A DNA stretch of 64,000 nucleotides from Isoperla grammatica (lineage: Eukaryota; Arthropoda; Insecta; Plecoptera; Perlodidae), in NCBI GenBank assembly GCA_945910005.1, contig OX246741.1, positions 5,047,201 to 5,111,200 of the forward strand. The letters run 5' to 3'. Each line of letters opens with the position of its first letter. Position 1 is the first letter of the stretch. The position numbers were made by a program, and so were the translations under genes. The notes under the pieces were generated by a model, which had not been told where the DNA came from, ran no database searches, and saw nothing but the letters and a program-made list of their open reading frames with translations. This document shows, in pieces, positions 1 to 10,162 of this stretch.

Positions 1-306
1 AAGTTTATGTAACAGATTCGCTCTTTTTGTCAACTGATCGGCAGTCTAGGTTAGTGGAGGAAACTATATGACTGGTCAAAGTTACATCGTCCTTTCTAAT
101 AAGACGTAAAGCCTATGGTCCCCGTAGTACTTTTCGATAGGAGTAGGCTACGTTCCGGTAACAGGTTAATCCTCCTCCCTTCCTTATCATCATTCATCAA
201 TCACCATGTATAATCTATTAAATGTGCACTTGTGGGAATTCGGTCCTGTTGCAAATATATAATACATAACAAAACAGCCTTAAGGTATTTTGTAGTTGAA
301 TCATAC
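1..306 (-). other. Start of intron 2 of the Bari-type gene
   Basis: This is the sequence downstream of the donor at 306. The expected continuation of the homeodomain (a Thr-Lys-Trp-Lys-like segment) is not found here, so the next exon must lie left of the window. Nothing else is recognised. Confidence 0.5.
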
Positions 307-631
307 CTTCGGTTCTGGTACCAAGTCTTGACCTGCGTCTCTGACAAGTTAAGCGCATCAGCCACGTCGCTTCTGTCTGCTACCGACAAGTACTTCTGAC
401 AGCGGAACTTGCGCTCGAGGTAAGCTAGCTGTGCGTGTGTGAAGGCCGTGCGTCGCCTCCTGGGCTTGCGACCCTTGTTGACGGCCACCCCCCCACCCCC
501 GGCGTCCATGCAGTGGCCGAGGGTCTTGAAGTCAAGGGCGTCGGGGGTGCGCGCCAGGAGGTGGCCGTGGTGGTGGAAGAGACGCGACGTGACGTCATGG
601 GAGGGGGTGTCGTCGTCAACCTCGGAGTCGT
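307..631 (-). CDS. Bari: Bari-type homeobox gene, coding exon 2 (homeodomain residues 1-53), 3' part outside the window
   Basis: This internal exon runs from an acceptor (CCGTTCTTGCAG, AG at 633-632) to a donor (GTATGA at 306-301). It opens with an acidic stretch (DDSEVDDDTP), then a His-rich stretch, a Gly run, and a basic arm leading into the homeodomain. Homeodomain landmarks are R5, F8, L16, F20, R31, W48, Q50, N51 and R53. T47 and Y49 (KTWYQNRR) are Bar-class residues. The motif KYLSVADRSDVADALNLSET, as I recall, resembles Bari (Drosophila CG11085) more than BarH, Barx or Bsx. The donor splits codon 53 in phase 2, so the last seven homeodomain residues lie on an exon outside the window; none is seen at 1-300. 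Exons 1 and 2 give about 129 residues, with the homeodomain starting near residue 78. A BarH-like paralogue is the main alternative. It should bind TAAT-type DNA. Confidence 0.82.
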
Positions 632-2435
632 CTGCAAGAACGGAACGATTGTCGTTTCACATTTCATTTTTAATCTTCTCCATTTTTTTTTTTTATCATA
701 TCGTATTAATCCACATTGTAATTTATGGATGTTTTAAATTTCAACTTTTCGGAATCTCTGTTCGAAGGACATCGCAAAAAATCGAAAGAAGCAACGGACC
801 TCTTTTGAATCAATAGTACTTTTAGGAGCTAAAATTATGTTCCGAATTACTATACTAATATTAAAATTGGAAGACGCTAATTTCATCCGATATTTTCACT
901 TATGTTGATGATGGTATTTGAGATTTATTTCTTATATTTTCAACGATGCTAAGCGAGACGGAAATTATGATGATTCTTGTTGCTTTGGTCTTAATTTACG
1001 TTCGTATGACTACCATACTCGTCTCGTTAGCAAAACATTATTTTAAACAGCTGTTTCAAATCTATTTCCGTTGCGATTAATGATATTTTTTTAAGATTTT
1101 ATAGGAGTGGATGTAATAAGCGCTGGTGATTCTTTTAATATGTTTACGTGACAGTGTGTGTACTGCACATATCACAGATCCTTAATACGACCTGAGTTCT
1201 TTAATTTGATAGAAACACAATTAGTGGTGGATAGTTCGGTTGATTGATAAAAGTTAACTAGAGGCTATAGTATTATCATGAAAGTTAATCGTTGTGCTTA
1301 GAAAAATAGAATCATTAGAGGCAAGATAGTTGCAATGGAAGGCTTTCACTATCAGTAGGTCATCTTTTTCAAATAACTTAAAAGTAACCGGTTGAAGTTG
1401 AACATACCCAATATATTCCCTTCCCTGGCGTTAATCGTCCTTATCCATATATTATCTATGAGTTTTCTAGTCCATTCACTCACAAACGGCAAAAACTACA
1501 CACAAGTATTTATTTCCATTAATATTTAAAATTATAAATTTTATCAAAAAGGTAAAACTTCAAAGATTTCAAAGAAAAGTAACAGTTTTGCTTTTCAACA
1601 ATTAATTTTCAAAGGTTAAAAAAAAAGTTACAGTTTTGCTTTTCTGCAATTATTTTAGGGTACACGTAAGGGTTTGAATGGAATAAAAAAACTGGGTTTG
1701 GTATCGATATACTGGAAACTTGATAAGAGATATTTAAAAATAATCTATTTTGATTTTAATATAAATATTTAATTATTTTGTTGATACCTTTCTAAAAGTG
1801 TCATGCCGCGTTTTTCACTTGTTACCCGTAAAATAAACAGTTGACCGGTTTAATACAATGAACGAGTTGTCCAGTTCTACAATGCTTATTCCAACTGGAA
1901 TAACGAATACTATTGCCATTACATTAATGAATACCAAGGAACACAAAGACATCTACGTGGAATTCATAAACTTATTTTAGATAGCCTATTACAAATAGAT
2001 TTGAATTTACGAGTATTGAACACGATGCACCGTGTATTTAACGTACAAACTAAGAAATATATTTCGTTACCACAAACATACATTCACCTGCAATATACTA
2101 AAAAAATTTGCTGTATCTACAAAATTTACATTCGGTAAAATCTAATGTTTTTCAATAATGGAGAAGTGAGTAAACTTAAAATATAAAATAATTATAAAGG
2201 TCATCATCTTGATTCCGCCACCGGTTCAACTTCATTCAAGAGTTTGTCAACTTTCATGAACTCTTCCAAACATAACAATGTGAAACTTCGAATGATGTTC
2301 ATAAAAAATATCGATGCACATACTTATTTCGTCTAATTTAAATGTAGCATTTCAAAAATATGAAAGCAAACATATCATGCTTATGGTTTACATAAATGTT
2401 AAGTGTAATGAAAGTTAATAAATTAACGTACTTAC
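632..2435 (-). other. Intron 1 of the Bari-type gene
   Basis: This AT-rich stretch is bounded by GTAAGT at 2435-2430 and TTGCAG ending at 632. It is phase 1 on both sides. A poly-T run on the plus strand (about 684-695) lies close to the acceptor. I see no other exon or recognisable element in it. Confidence 0.65.
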
Positions 2436-2499
2436 CATCTCGGTTTAAAATCTCATCCCCTAACAAGTCTTTGATGAGGAATGATTTACTCTGTTGCAT
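2436..2499 (-). CDS. Bari: Bari-type homeobox gene, coding exon 1 (EH1-like motif)
   Basis: This short exon was found by reading the minus strand upstream of the homeobox exon. It starts at an ATG at 2499-2497 with A at -3, and encodes MQQSKSFLIKDLLGDEILNR plus D. It ends in G followed by a strong donor, GTAAGT, at 2435-2430. The segment FLIKDLL (residues 7-13) fits an EH1-like Groucho/TLE co-repressor motif, which NK-like and Bar-like homeodomain proteins often carry at the N-terminus. The exon leaves phase 1 (a single G) and the homeobox exon begins with AC, so splicing restores an Asp codon and an open frame. That phase match, the donor and the motif together make this convincing. The match to Bari N-termini is from memory and was not searched. 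The product would be a nuclear, probably repressive, transcription factor. Confidence 0.72.
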
Positions 2500-2668
2500 T
2501 GTGGCGTCTGTCCTTCCAACTGTCTTCCAAACCCACTCCCTTCTTCCGTCTTGCCAAAACTAACTCAAAATGGCTGATGCCTAAACATCCCATAAGCGTC
2601 CCACCCCATCCCTCATTAGTGTATATCTTCTGCATTGCTCCCCTTTCGCACTTAGCCCACAGTTGCAT
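2486..2668 (-). other. Upstream ORF overlapping the Bari start codon
   Basis: A 60-codon ORF starts at ATG 2668-2666 and ends at TAA 2488-2486, in a different frame from the homeobox ORF. Its stop lies just past the homeobox ATG (2499), so it overlaps the main coding start by 14 nt. The peptide has no recognisable domain. If transcription starts upstream of 2668, this ORF could reduce translation of the main ORF. The transcription start is unknown, so it may simply be promoter sequence. Confidence 0.3.
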
Positions 2669-2724
2669 TATCGCGCCCTTTACAAACTGTTCTTTGAGCT
2701 TTTAGACGTCGAGCTGGAAGCGAC

Positions 2725-2850
2725 GCCCGATTGGCTGTATAAGATGTAATATCGCGTTCTCATTGGTCGAGAAGCGCAAGTTTCGAGTGTAGTTGTCCCT
2801 GTTTAATGATCGCAGGGAGGTTTTAGAATCGTGAGCTCTGATTGGTGGAG
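2725..2850 (-). promoter_or_regulatory. CCAAT-box cluster, probable Bari promoter
   Basis: Three ATTGG pentamers on the plus strand (2730-2734, 2762-2766, 2841-2845) are CCAAT boxes on the coding strand, 230-350 bp upstream of the ATG. The surrounding 2700-2880 is more GC- and CpG-rich than its flanks. No clear TATA box is seen, although TTATACAG occurs at about 2740. CCAAT boxes clustered upstream of a gene are typical NF-Y promoter sites, but function here is inferred from position only. Confidence 0.4.
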
Positions 2851-5800
2851 ACGGATCATGCGCGGCTTGGTACTACGCTCAATAGACTGTTCAAAGCTGT
2901 ACTCTATGGATATAATGGTAGACCAAGACATTATCTTGAATTGAGAGGAGAGAAATTACTTGAGCATATAACGAGGAGTACAGTTGCGTCCAAATAATGT
3001 GACTCCCTCGCATACATTTCAATACGTAACTATTTATACCCAATACTTGCTGCAGCGGATGACGGTGCTCAAGTGCTACCGAAATCAAACTTGCTTTCGA
3101 TTGACAGCATCGTGTTTTATACATTTTAAGATTATAAGCAATTATATTTTCTCTTCAAATTACATTGTATTGTTATGTTAGTAACTATAGTGTAGGTTAT
3201 GCAGTTCGATTTGCTACGATGGACAAATATTGGATTCTTAGTTAACGGTAGAAACTGTTTGAAATTTGAAATAGCATAGTTTTAATTAAGAAATTCATGT
3301 TTTCACATTATCGTATTTTAGACAGTCTTTAAATGTTTGTCAGATTTGTTGTTAACTATTACTCGTTCGGCCTACTATTAAATTTACTAAAAGTAGGCCT
3401 GAACCTATTTCTCATCAGAATATTTTTGGCTAAACACTCGCTTACTTAATCAATAGTAACCTTCAATTGACGAATATGATCAAATACTTTCAAAACTACA
3501 TTTCAAAACTAATGCATCGCTCTTTCAAAGAAATTACTACAATACAATTGTGTCATATCATATATCTAATATTTCGACATACTAGGGGAATAATTTAATA
3601 TACGTGCTACAAAAATAATACTTAAATTTTAAAAAAGCATTTTTATCATAAAATAGCTTTAAATAACATTATTACGAATCAATTTTACCAACATCAACAC
3701 ATCTCCCATCGAATATAACAACATTTTGAGCATATACATATTTGTGTACTAGAGACATTTAAATTAACTCAAACAAATAATTGGCTAGATTACATTCTAA
3801 AACTAATTTTCTTGTCTCAATAAACTAAGTTGTTATAGCTCGTGTTCCTAAACAAATATTTCCAGTGATAACGAAACCATATTTCTAAAATATATTTGTA
3901 TAAGAATAAACGCCGCATTTATTCAGGCTTAGAAAAGCGTAGATGTTCTCAATGATAATTTAAGTTGTGAAATCCCTGAATACTGACGGGCAGTACATTG
4001 CTTGTACGAGTACTATACTATCACTACTACTATACTAGAACATACTATACTACTATACATCAGTACTATCACTATATACACACTGTATTTACTTAAAGTA
4101 TAGCATCGTAATTAATGCAACTATAGTTCAAAAACATGAGCTGTACCTAATTAACATATTACTTTTATGGACATGTATTTTTATATGTTCATAGTATTAT
4201 TTGCATTAATTTGATCGCACATCTTAATTATGGACCAATATTTAACATAAGAGAAGAGTTATAGATTTTGGAATTGCCTACCTCATAAAAATAAGAATTA
4301 ATTTTACTTTTTACTTTACTTTTACTTTTTCAATTACTTTTTTCTTATTGAAAAATGTTTATAAGATATTTTCTTCCTAATTATGGTACGAATACAAAAC
4401 GTGGTATCTAAATAAATAAATTCATTTATAAAAGAAATGTTTCCATTAAAATAGGCAGCAAGAAATCTTTAAGCAGTCGCCACATTAATAAGATTCTCTT
4501 TCAATTAAACACACTTTGCATTGTTTACTGTCCAACAGAACGTTTCTTAAATGTGCGCACAAAACAAAAAGACAAACTTCATCTACCTCTCGACTCTTAC
4601 GCTCCCCTCTCCATCCATCACAGACAAAATACTTTTCGAAACCCTTTTCCACAAACAACTTTTTTTATTCTATATACACTCGGGGTGAATATCTCGCTTG
4701 GAATTTACATCTCGCATTTATCTGTGGTTTAAATTGAAAACTTGGTATCTCCACCTCGGGCTACTGGGGAGAATTCGTGTTCAATCTCCATCAACGCGGC
4801 GTTGCTGTTTCGAGATTGAAATGTCAATTGGCCATTATGGTAATGGGATGTGAATAGCGAATGAAATGGAACGCGTTGTATAAATCCGAAGCAATCACCA
4901 ACTAATTTAATATCCGCCTCAAGGGTGAACGCAAAGTTATACCATCAGAAGGAGTAATTCCCCTCGTTAAGGGTACAAATACGACAGTCTGCCACGGAAT
5001 AATACCTTGTTAACAGTGCCGGCTGAGACGACTCTTATCCTACCAGGATTATGCGCACAGTAAAACGCGACACGACAGGAGATGTAGATACTTTTGGTTG
5101 GTGTACTCGTTGCTTCATTCGTCGACGGAAAGCAAACGAACTGGAGCAATTAAAACCAGCAATGACAATAACAAAAGATACACTCGCAATATATTACTAC
5201 TGTATATGTAAAAGAAAAAGAAGTAAGAGCAAAATAAAAAGATAGAGGTTTTTTATTTTAAATATAAGAAAAGTAAAAACAATCGCACTTTCAAATCCTA
5301 CTTTATTACACAAAAATACAAGTGTTCAAGTCAACAAATACAAAACAGAAAAACACATAACGCGTAGAATGTAGAATAATAATTATTACTGCTTTGGTTT
5401 TAACGTATTGTAAAAATTGAGAAAATGCCAATGAGTTCATGAATGTGCTGTATATTAGGTGCTTGTTTTTTAATGTAAACCTCGGGATTGCAATCACAAT
5501 CTGGAAATCAGTATTAACTTAGCTTGTTTTTATAGTAGGTCAGGACGAAATCATAATGATCGGAATCGTAGTAGAACATGGGAGTTATTCCGATTAGGAA
5601 ATATTCCGTTTAGGAGTATCGATTATTAAACTAGGGGGTATACCCGTGTTTTCTGTCGGACACAATTTGAATATGCACCTGTCAAAGAAAACTACTCACA
5701 ATGGAGTTGCCTATAGCAACAGATTGTTTGTTCGAACTCTTTGCACGCCAAGCTTGGGGTAGACAGCGTCCAAGGGACAGCGCCCCAGTCCAGAGCTTGC

Positions 5801-6021
5801 TGGATGGGTAAATACGCGCATCGTTCTTAGACCTTGACTCTGGGTCTGAGCTAGGCTAACGCTTCGGGTGGGAGAAAAGTGACATTGCACACAAAAGCAA
5901 AGAAAATTCATAATTTTGTATCAAGTTATAGTTTATCAAACCCCCACCAGGTTGTTATGAAAATTTTGGATTATTATGACAACATGATTCATCAGGCGGT
6001 GATAATCAACAATCATTGTTT
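2851..6021. other. Intergenic region between the two divergent genes
   Basis: This stretch is AT-rich with no gene recognised. It holds an imperfect ACTATACTA-rich repeat (about 4013-4085) and T/A-rich CTTTTA repeats (about 4300-4340). A GC-richer block at about 4745-4960 contains homeodomain-type TAAT/ATTA sites within a palindrome-like CCATTATGGTAATGG, and could be an enhancer. Short ORFs here have no domain. Confidence 0.4.
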
Positions 6022-6084
6022 TCTACATCGCCGTCGTACGAGTGTGTGAGTGTGAATATAGTGAAATAGTGAAGACATTGTGAA

Positions 6085-6111
6085 CATTTCTCTTGTAGAG
6101 CTTCGCACAAG
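6085..6111 (+). promoter_or_regulatory. Possible 3' splice site in the PIH1D1 5' leader
   Basis: The sequence TTTCTCTTGTAG, ending at 6098, is followed by AGCTTCGCACAAG and the start codon. It has the pyrimidine tract and AG of an acceptor, so the leader may contain an intron even though the coding region does not. A partner donor could be GTAAAT near 5811, but this is only a guess. Confidence 0.25.
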
Positions 6112-7041
6112 ATGGGTGAGAACAGAGCATTACTTCAATTAGACAAGCCGGGACCATCGTCCAGTATCCAGCTGAACGAAGGCAGCGAGACGTTGTCGAA
6201 ACTCTTTCCGGAGCAGCCGACACCGTCAAGACTGTTGTTACCGACAGCCGGCTTCTGCGTCAAGACTCACACTACGCAACCGCCCATTAAGAAGGTATTC
6301 ATCAACGTCTGCCACACGGACGGTATCCCGCCCCCGCGTGACGTCACTGTACAAGAACTCGCCGAGGTCTGGTGCTCGGGTGAACCCGGTAACTTCCGTG
6401 TCCCGATGAGCATCGCCGCCCCGCACGAGGAGCGCGACAATCATGACGTCATCTGTGACGTGTACGACGTCGCCGTTAGCTCGACCTTCTACGAAAAGGT
6501 CGAGAAGGACGCGGTGTTTCGTTCTTTCCTCATTCAGGTGGCCATTGAAGGTATCGCCAATAAGTATGACGTGGACATTGTTATTGATGACGCAGTGAAC
6601 GTCTTGAAGAAGCGGAAAGCTATGGGGAATATTCAGCCGCATCGTGTGCAGGTGCGCCAAGCTGGAGATTACCGGAAGCTGGTCGAAGAGGTGTCTTCTC
6701 CGGGAACTGTTGTATCGACATCCGGTGTTCCTCAAGGACCCGTCTGCGGCCCAGATTCTTCCCAATACATCCTCCAGCTGGTACCGGGAGAGATGGAAAG
6801 AACTCTCGTTGGGAGATTCCGGATTCCAGAGTCTCCCGACTCAGCGTGTGCTGTCTCCACCGATCTCAAGCTACACTTGGGCTTGGATCGAATGCGTTTA
6901 CAATCGATCTCGTTGAAGTATATGGTCGATATTTTTGTTCCGTTCTCTATCGATTCAGAACATGCTGTAGCGATCTTTGATTGTGAAACTGATCTGTTGA
7001 CTGTTACTGTGCCGGTGTTGAACTGTAGCGAGTTTATTTAG
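6112..7041 (+). CDS. PIH1D1: PIH1 domain-containing protein 1 (R2TP complex adaptor), single exon
   Basis: This is an intact 309-residue ORF, close in length to the roughly 290-residue human protein. PIH1D1 is the cytosolic/nuclear adaptor of the R2TP co-chaperone, linking RUVBL1/2 and RPAP3-HSP90 to clients for snoRNP, RNA polymerase II and PIKK assembly. Residues about 25-180 form the PIH1 domain: GFCVKT (47-52), KKVFINVC (60-67), IPPP (72-75), RVPMSIAAPHEERDN (96-110) and YDVAVSSTFYEKV (118-130), ending in LKKRKAMG (165-172). K51 and K60/K61 lie where the family's phosphopeptide-binding lysines are expected. Residues about 218-303 form a CS-like beta domain ending in VDIFVPFSI and LTVTVPVL. 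The start is the first ATG after an in-frame stop. It is more GC-rich than its flanks. No intron interrupts it, which is unusual for this gene in vertebrates. PIH1D2 is less likely given the family motifs. Confidence 0.88.
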   Translation: MGENRALLQLDKPGPSSSIQLNEGSETLSKLFPEQPTPSRLLLPTAGFCVKTHTTQPPIKKVFINVCHTDGIPPPRDVTVQELAEVWCSGEPGNFRVPMSIAAPHEERDNHDVICDVYDVAVSSTFYEKVEKDAVFRSFLIQVAIEGIANKYDVDIVIDDAVNVLKKRKAMGNIQPHRVQVRQAGDYRKLVEEVSSPGTVVSTSGVPQGPVCGPDSSQYILQLVPGEMERTLVGRFRIPESPDSACAVSTDLKLHLGLDRMRLQSISLKYMVDIFVPFSIDSEHAVAIFDCETDLLTVTVPVLNCSEFI

Positions 7042-7409
7042 ATATTTATGTCTAATATTTATACTTGACTTACGCATAAAGGTAGAACATGGTCACTTTA
7101 AATAACTCAGAGCACAGTGCATGCATACATCTTCATGATCGTAACGAACTAATTAATTGAAGATAATTTTTAATGAAAAAATTAGGATAACTTTATTCCA
7201 CGCTTACAGATCAAGCTTCTATAAGCAATATGTTTTAATTAAAATTGTAAACATAATTTAATTAAAATCAATTGATTAAATATTTGCGCAATTAGGAAGG
7301 AATATCACATACAGTCCTAGAAATATAATTCCTGAATGTTACCAATTAGGTAATATATTTCTCATTTAAAATTGCAAATCGGTTTTATAACTGCTTAACA
7401 TCGGCATTA

Positions 7410-7419
7410 AATAAATAAA
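7410..7419 (+). terminator. Candidate poly(A) signals for PIH1D1
   Basis: Two overlapping AATAAA hexamers (7410-7415 and 7414-7419) lie about 370 bp past the PIH1D1 stop and are the first canonical hexamers noticed there. In AT-rich DNA such hexamers are common by chance. Confidence 0.3.
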
Positions 7420-9887
7420 AAATTCGGTTATGAATTGGAGATAGATCTTGAAATGAAAACCCGGCCCCGCATCAACCCCCCCCCCACCCCCCCCCCCCTC
7501 GCCCACCCTCCCCCTCCCACAACCACCTCCCGCAGAGCTGTGTGTATGAATGTTCTAAAAATAATAGTGCGCATCAAGTACCCCCCTCTCCGCCACCAAT
7601 AATCAAGGGGCGGTAGGGGAGGGAGGGGTGTTTTATGAATGTTTCATCAATAATTAATGAATGCCCGTGGGTTGGCGGCGTCTACGTGCTCTAGTGGTAG
7701 CGGTCTTCTTCCCCGTGTGCCGACCTCTCGAGGACACGTGAGGAAGCTTCATCATTTAGACCCGCGGTCGCAGCTCCAACTCTCCGATAACGAGCGGTCA
7801 CAACTCGAGTCAACGCGACACTCGAGATAAGGGGGCATTATCGAACACGGGGAGGAAAAGGAACCAATAAATATAGTGAGGCGTGAGAGAGCATCGAATG
7901 ATGAGGTTGACCATTAGGGAAGACTCTTATTGTAGGCGGTGTTTTAGCGTTGGTATCTGTCGAGATGTATTTAAGAAGTAAACTAGGTTAGTACAGTATG
8001 GAAACTACTAGTGTACTATTTTCAGCTGTACTTCATTTACACTATGGTTAGAGATGTGCTTTTTTTAATTAAAATTATAAATGCTTAATTCATGTAAATT
8101 GTTTTTAGGGTTAATTTGTCAAACGTTTGATAGGTTGTGTGTAGACTTTAATATCTAATCTTTTTTGTGTGCTTAGTTCATAAATAAAATTAGTTTGCTA
8201 ATTTTTACTAAATGCAGATCATTTTTAAAAAATGTTTAAATAATCTTTAGGGTGTATTATACTATAGTAATATTATTACTTTAAGCTTGTCGATGTGTTT
8301 GCCACAGACGAGTGAATCTTGGCCAATCAGCGATGGGAATGTCCAATCATTTATGACGAAAGCAAGTCTTGTAAGGTAGTTTTGGGACATTAATTATTCG
8401 AATTGAAAACAGTAAACGAATCTAATAACCAATTATTACTGTGCAATCCACATCGTTCCATTATTTGTAAGGGTAAACAATAAAATATACATATTAAGTT
8501 TTCTATTATCTACTTCAAGTCCTTGAGATCTTTTTACCCCTGCTCAAGGGCGTATTCATACCCGCTGAATGGTGAACATGGTAATGACAAAGTGAACACC
8601 GAGCAACCAAATTAGCTTCTGCAGTCCCGAGTGCTACGCCGTGACTGTGCATGCATAATGTTTGACTGATTCTTGTTCACGGTGCTAATTACAGACTGTT
8701 GTCCCACAGCATTTCTAGGGACTTGATTCCGAAGCATGTGTAAGACGACGCTACATCCAACCTAGGCGCTTATGACTTCACACGTACCGGTTCAGAATAT
8801 TGATATCTACGCATAATCATTAAATATTTAAAAACGTTATTAATATTTAATTAATTAATGTTATAAAGGATCCCGAAGCAACAATTTTCAGATGCTGGGG
8901 ACAGATTGAGGAAACCAGGATTGCTAAAATGGGAAGAGGTGATGGAATCGGGCGTGCAAAAACGCAATGAATCATGGGTATGTAAGTACAGCTATAAAAA
9001 CCAGTCAAGTTTGGATTTATTAATTTCTGGATTCATACTTCAAAAAGCTCCAATACATTTACCGTTAAAATATTTTTTTTCCTTCTTGTGCCAAGATGGC
9101 TTTTTCAGCCATTCTTTTGTCTTACTATCCAATATAAAACTGCTTCCTTTTCTGGCCTGCTCATATCATTGGGCAGGGAGTCGATAAAAACCTTGAGGGC
9201 AGCACATCTAAAAAGATGTGCCCTGTCTTGTACATCGGAGCTGCACAATTTACACGTTAAATATAAATAAGAGAGACTTTGCCCCGACTGGACAAAGTAA
9301 ATCCAATAATTTGTAAATAACGGCACTCAAAGGCAAACGCAAACGGATTCGTTATTTCTGGCCGGCCCACATCTATCATTGTTTCCTTATTCTCTCACAC
9401 TGAATAACATGTGTTTAGTAGTTGGTTGTTACAATGTTCCATACAGCGTTTGTTGACGTTTAACTGTCACACTATATGCCAGCACGTCACGTCACGGTGT
9501 GCGGAGGTTCGTTTATTCATAATCGCCGTGACGTGCCGGCCTAGTGTGTTGCTATTATTACTGGGCGCTTGTACAGTACAGTGTAGTCCGCCAGTGACGT
9601 GGTGAACGTTTAGGCATACAGAGACAGCGCTACGCTCTATCTTGCGCTATAACCAGCAGAGAGGACTATCCTGGCCCGGGAATAGATCTGCAGATGCGGT
9701 AAGCGTCCTGGAAATATCACCATAAATAAACTCTTATCTCGATTACTCTTTATGTGGCTTAGGTCCAGTCTTACAATGTCCCAATAACTATTTATTCGTC
9801 GAATAGCTTGTTTTCACCATGGCAACGACCGATAAAAACCTTTGAAATCCTCCAAATAGCTTAATTGCTATACAAATATTTGTATTA
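7420..9887. other. Intergenic region, C-rich tract and GC-richer blocks
   Basis: This begins with a nearly pure C-rich tract (7476-7540, runs of 10 and 12 C). GC-richer blocks at about 7655-7870 and 8525-8780 are neither repeats nor ORFs and could be regulatory. On the minus strand at 9105-9326 a short open frame shows a C-x2-C-x8-H-x4-C pattern like the zinc-knuckle tail of non-LTR reverse transcriptases, directly preceded by an in-frame stop; it may be a decayed retrotransposon end. A small CACGTCACG/CGTGACGTG inverted repeat lies at about 9479-9541. Confidence 0.35.
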
Positions 9888-10162
9888 AGGCGCGTTCAGA
9901 CAGAATGACTGTGGACTAAGACTAATAATAGAGTGATTAAGCCTTGGGAAAACAACGTACTCGGAAACATCCATCCCCAAATGTATTTCAACAATGCCAA
10001 CAATCGAAAATCAACTTTCTTAATCACTCGTTCTTAAACACTAATCACTATAAAAGTTTGTTAACGCTTAAACAAAAATCGTATACTTCAACCCTGTTAA
10101 ACCTTAAATCGTTAGTCTTAAACACTAATCGTTAGTCTTAGTCATTTTGTGTGAACCCGCCT
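9888..10162. mobile_element. PIF/Harbinger-like MITE with TTA target duplication
   Basis: This 275-bp element starts AGGCGCGTTCAGACAGAATG, and its reverse complement starts AGGCGGGTTCACACAAAATG. The inverted ends share further GACTAAGACTAA sequence. It is flanked on both sides by TTA (9885-9887 and 10163-10165), the 3-bp target duplication typical of PIF/Harbinger elements. Internal repeats of CTTAAACACTAATC occur near the right half. It has no coding capacity, so it would need a transposase made elsewhere. The superfamily call rests on the duplication and ends, not on a search. Confidence 0.7.

Noticed and set aside
435..816. 100- and 125-residue plus-strand ORFs
   Set aside because: They are antisense shadows of the homeobox exon and its flank.
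6238..6765. 175-residue minus-strand ORF
   Set aside because: It is an antisense shadow of the PIH1D1 coding region.
9105..9326. Minus-strand ORF with a C-x2-C-x8-H-x4-C pattern like a retrotransposon tail
   Set aside because: It is short, lacks an ATG, follows an in-frame stop and has no reverse transcriptase motifs nearby. It is mentioned in the regional entry only.
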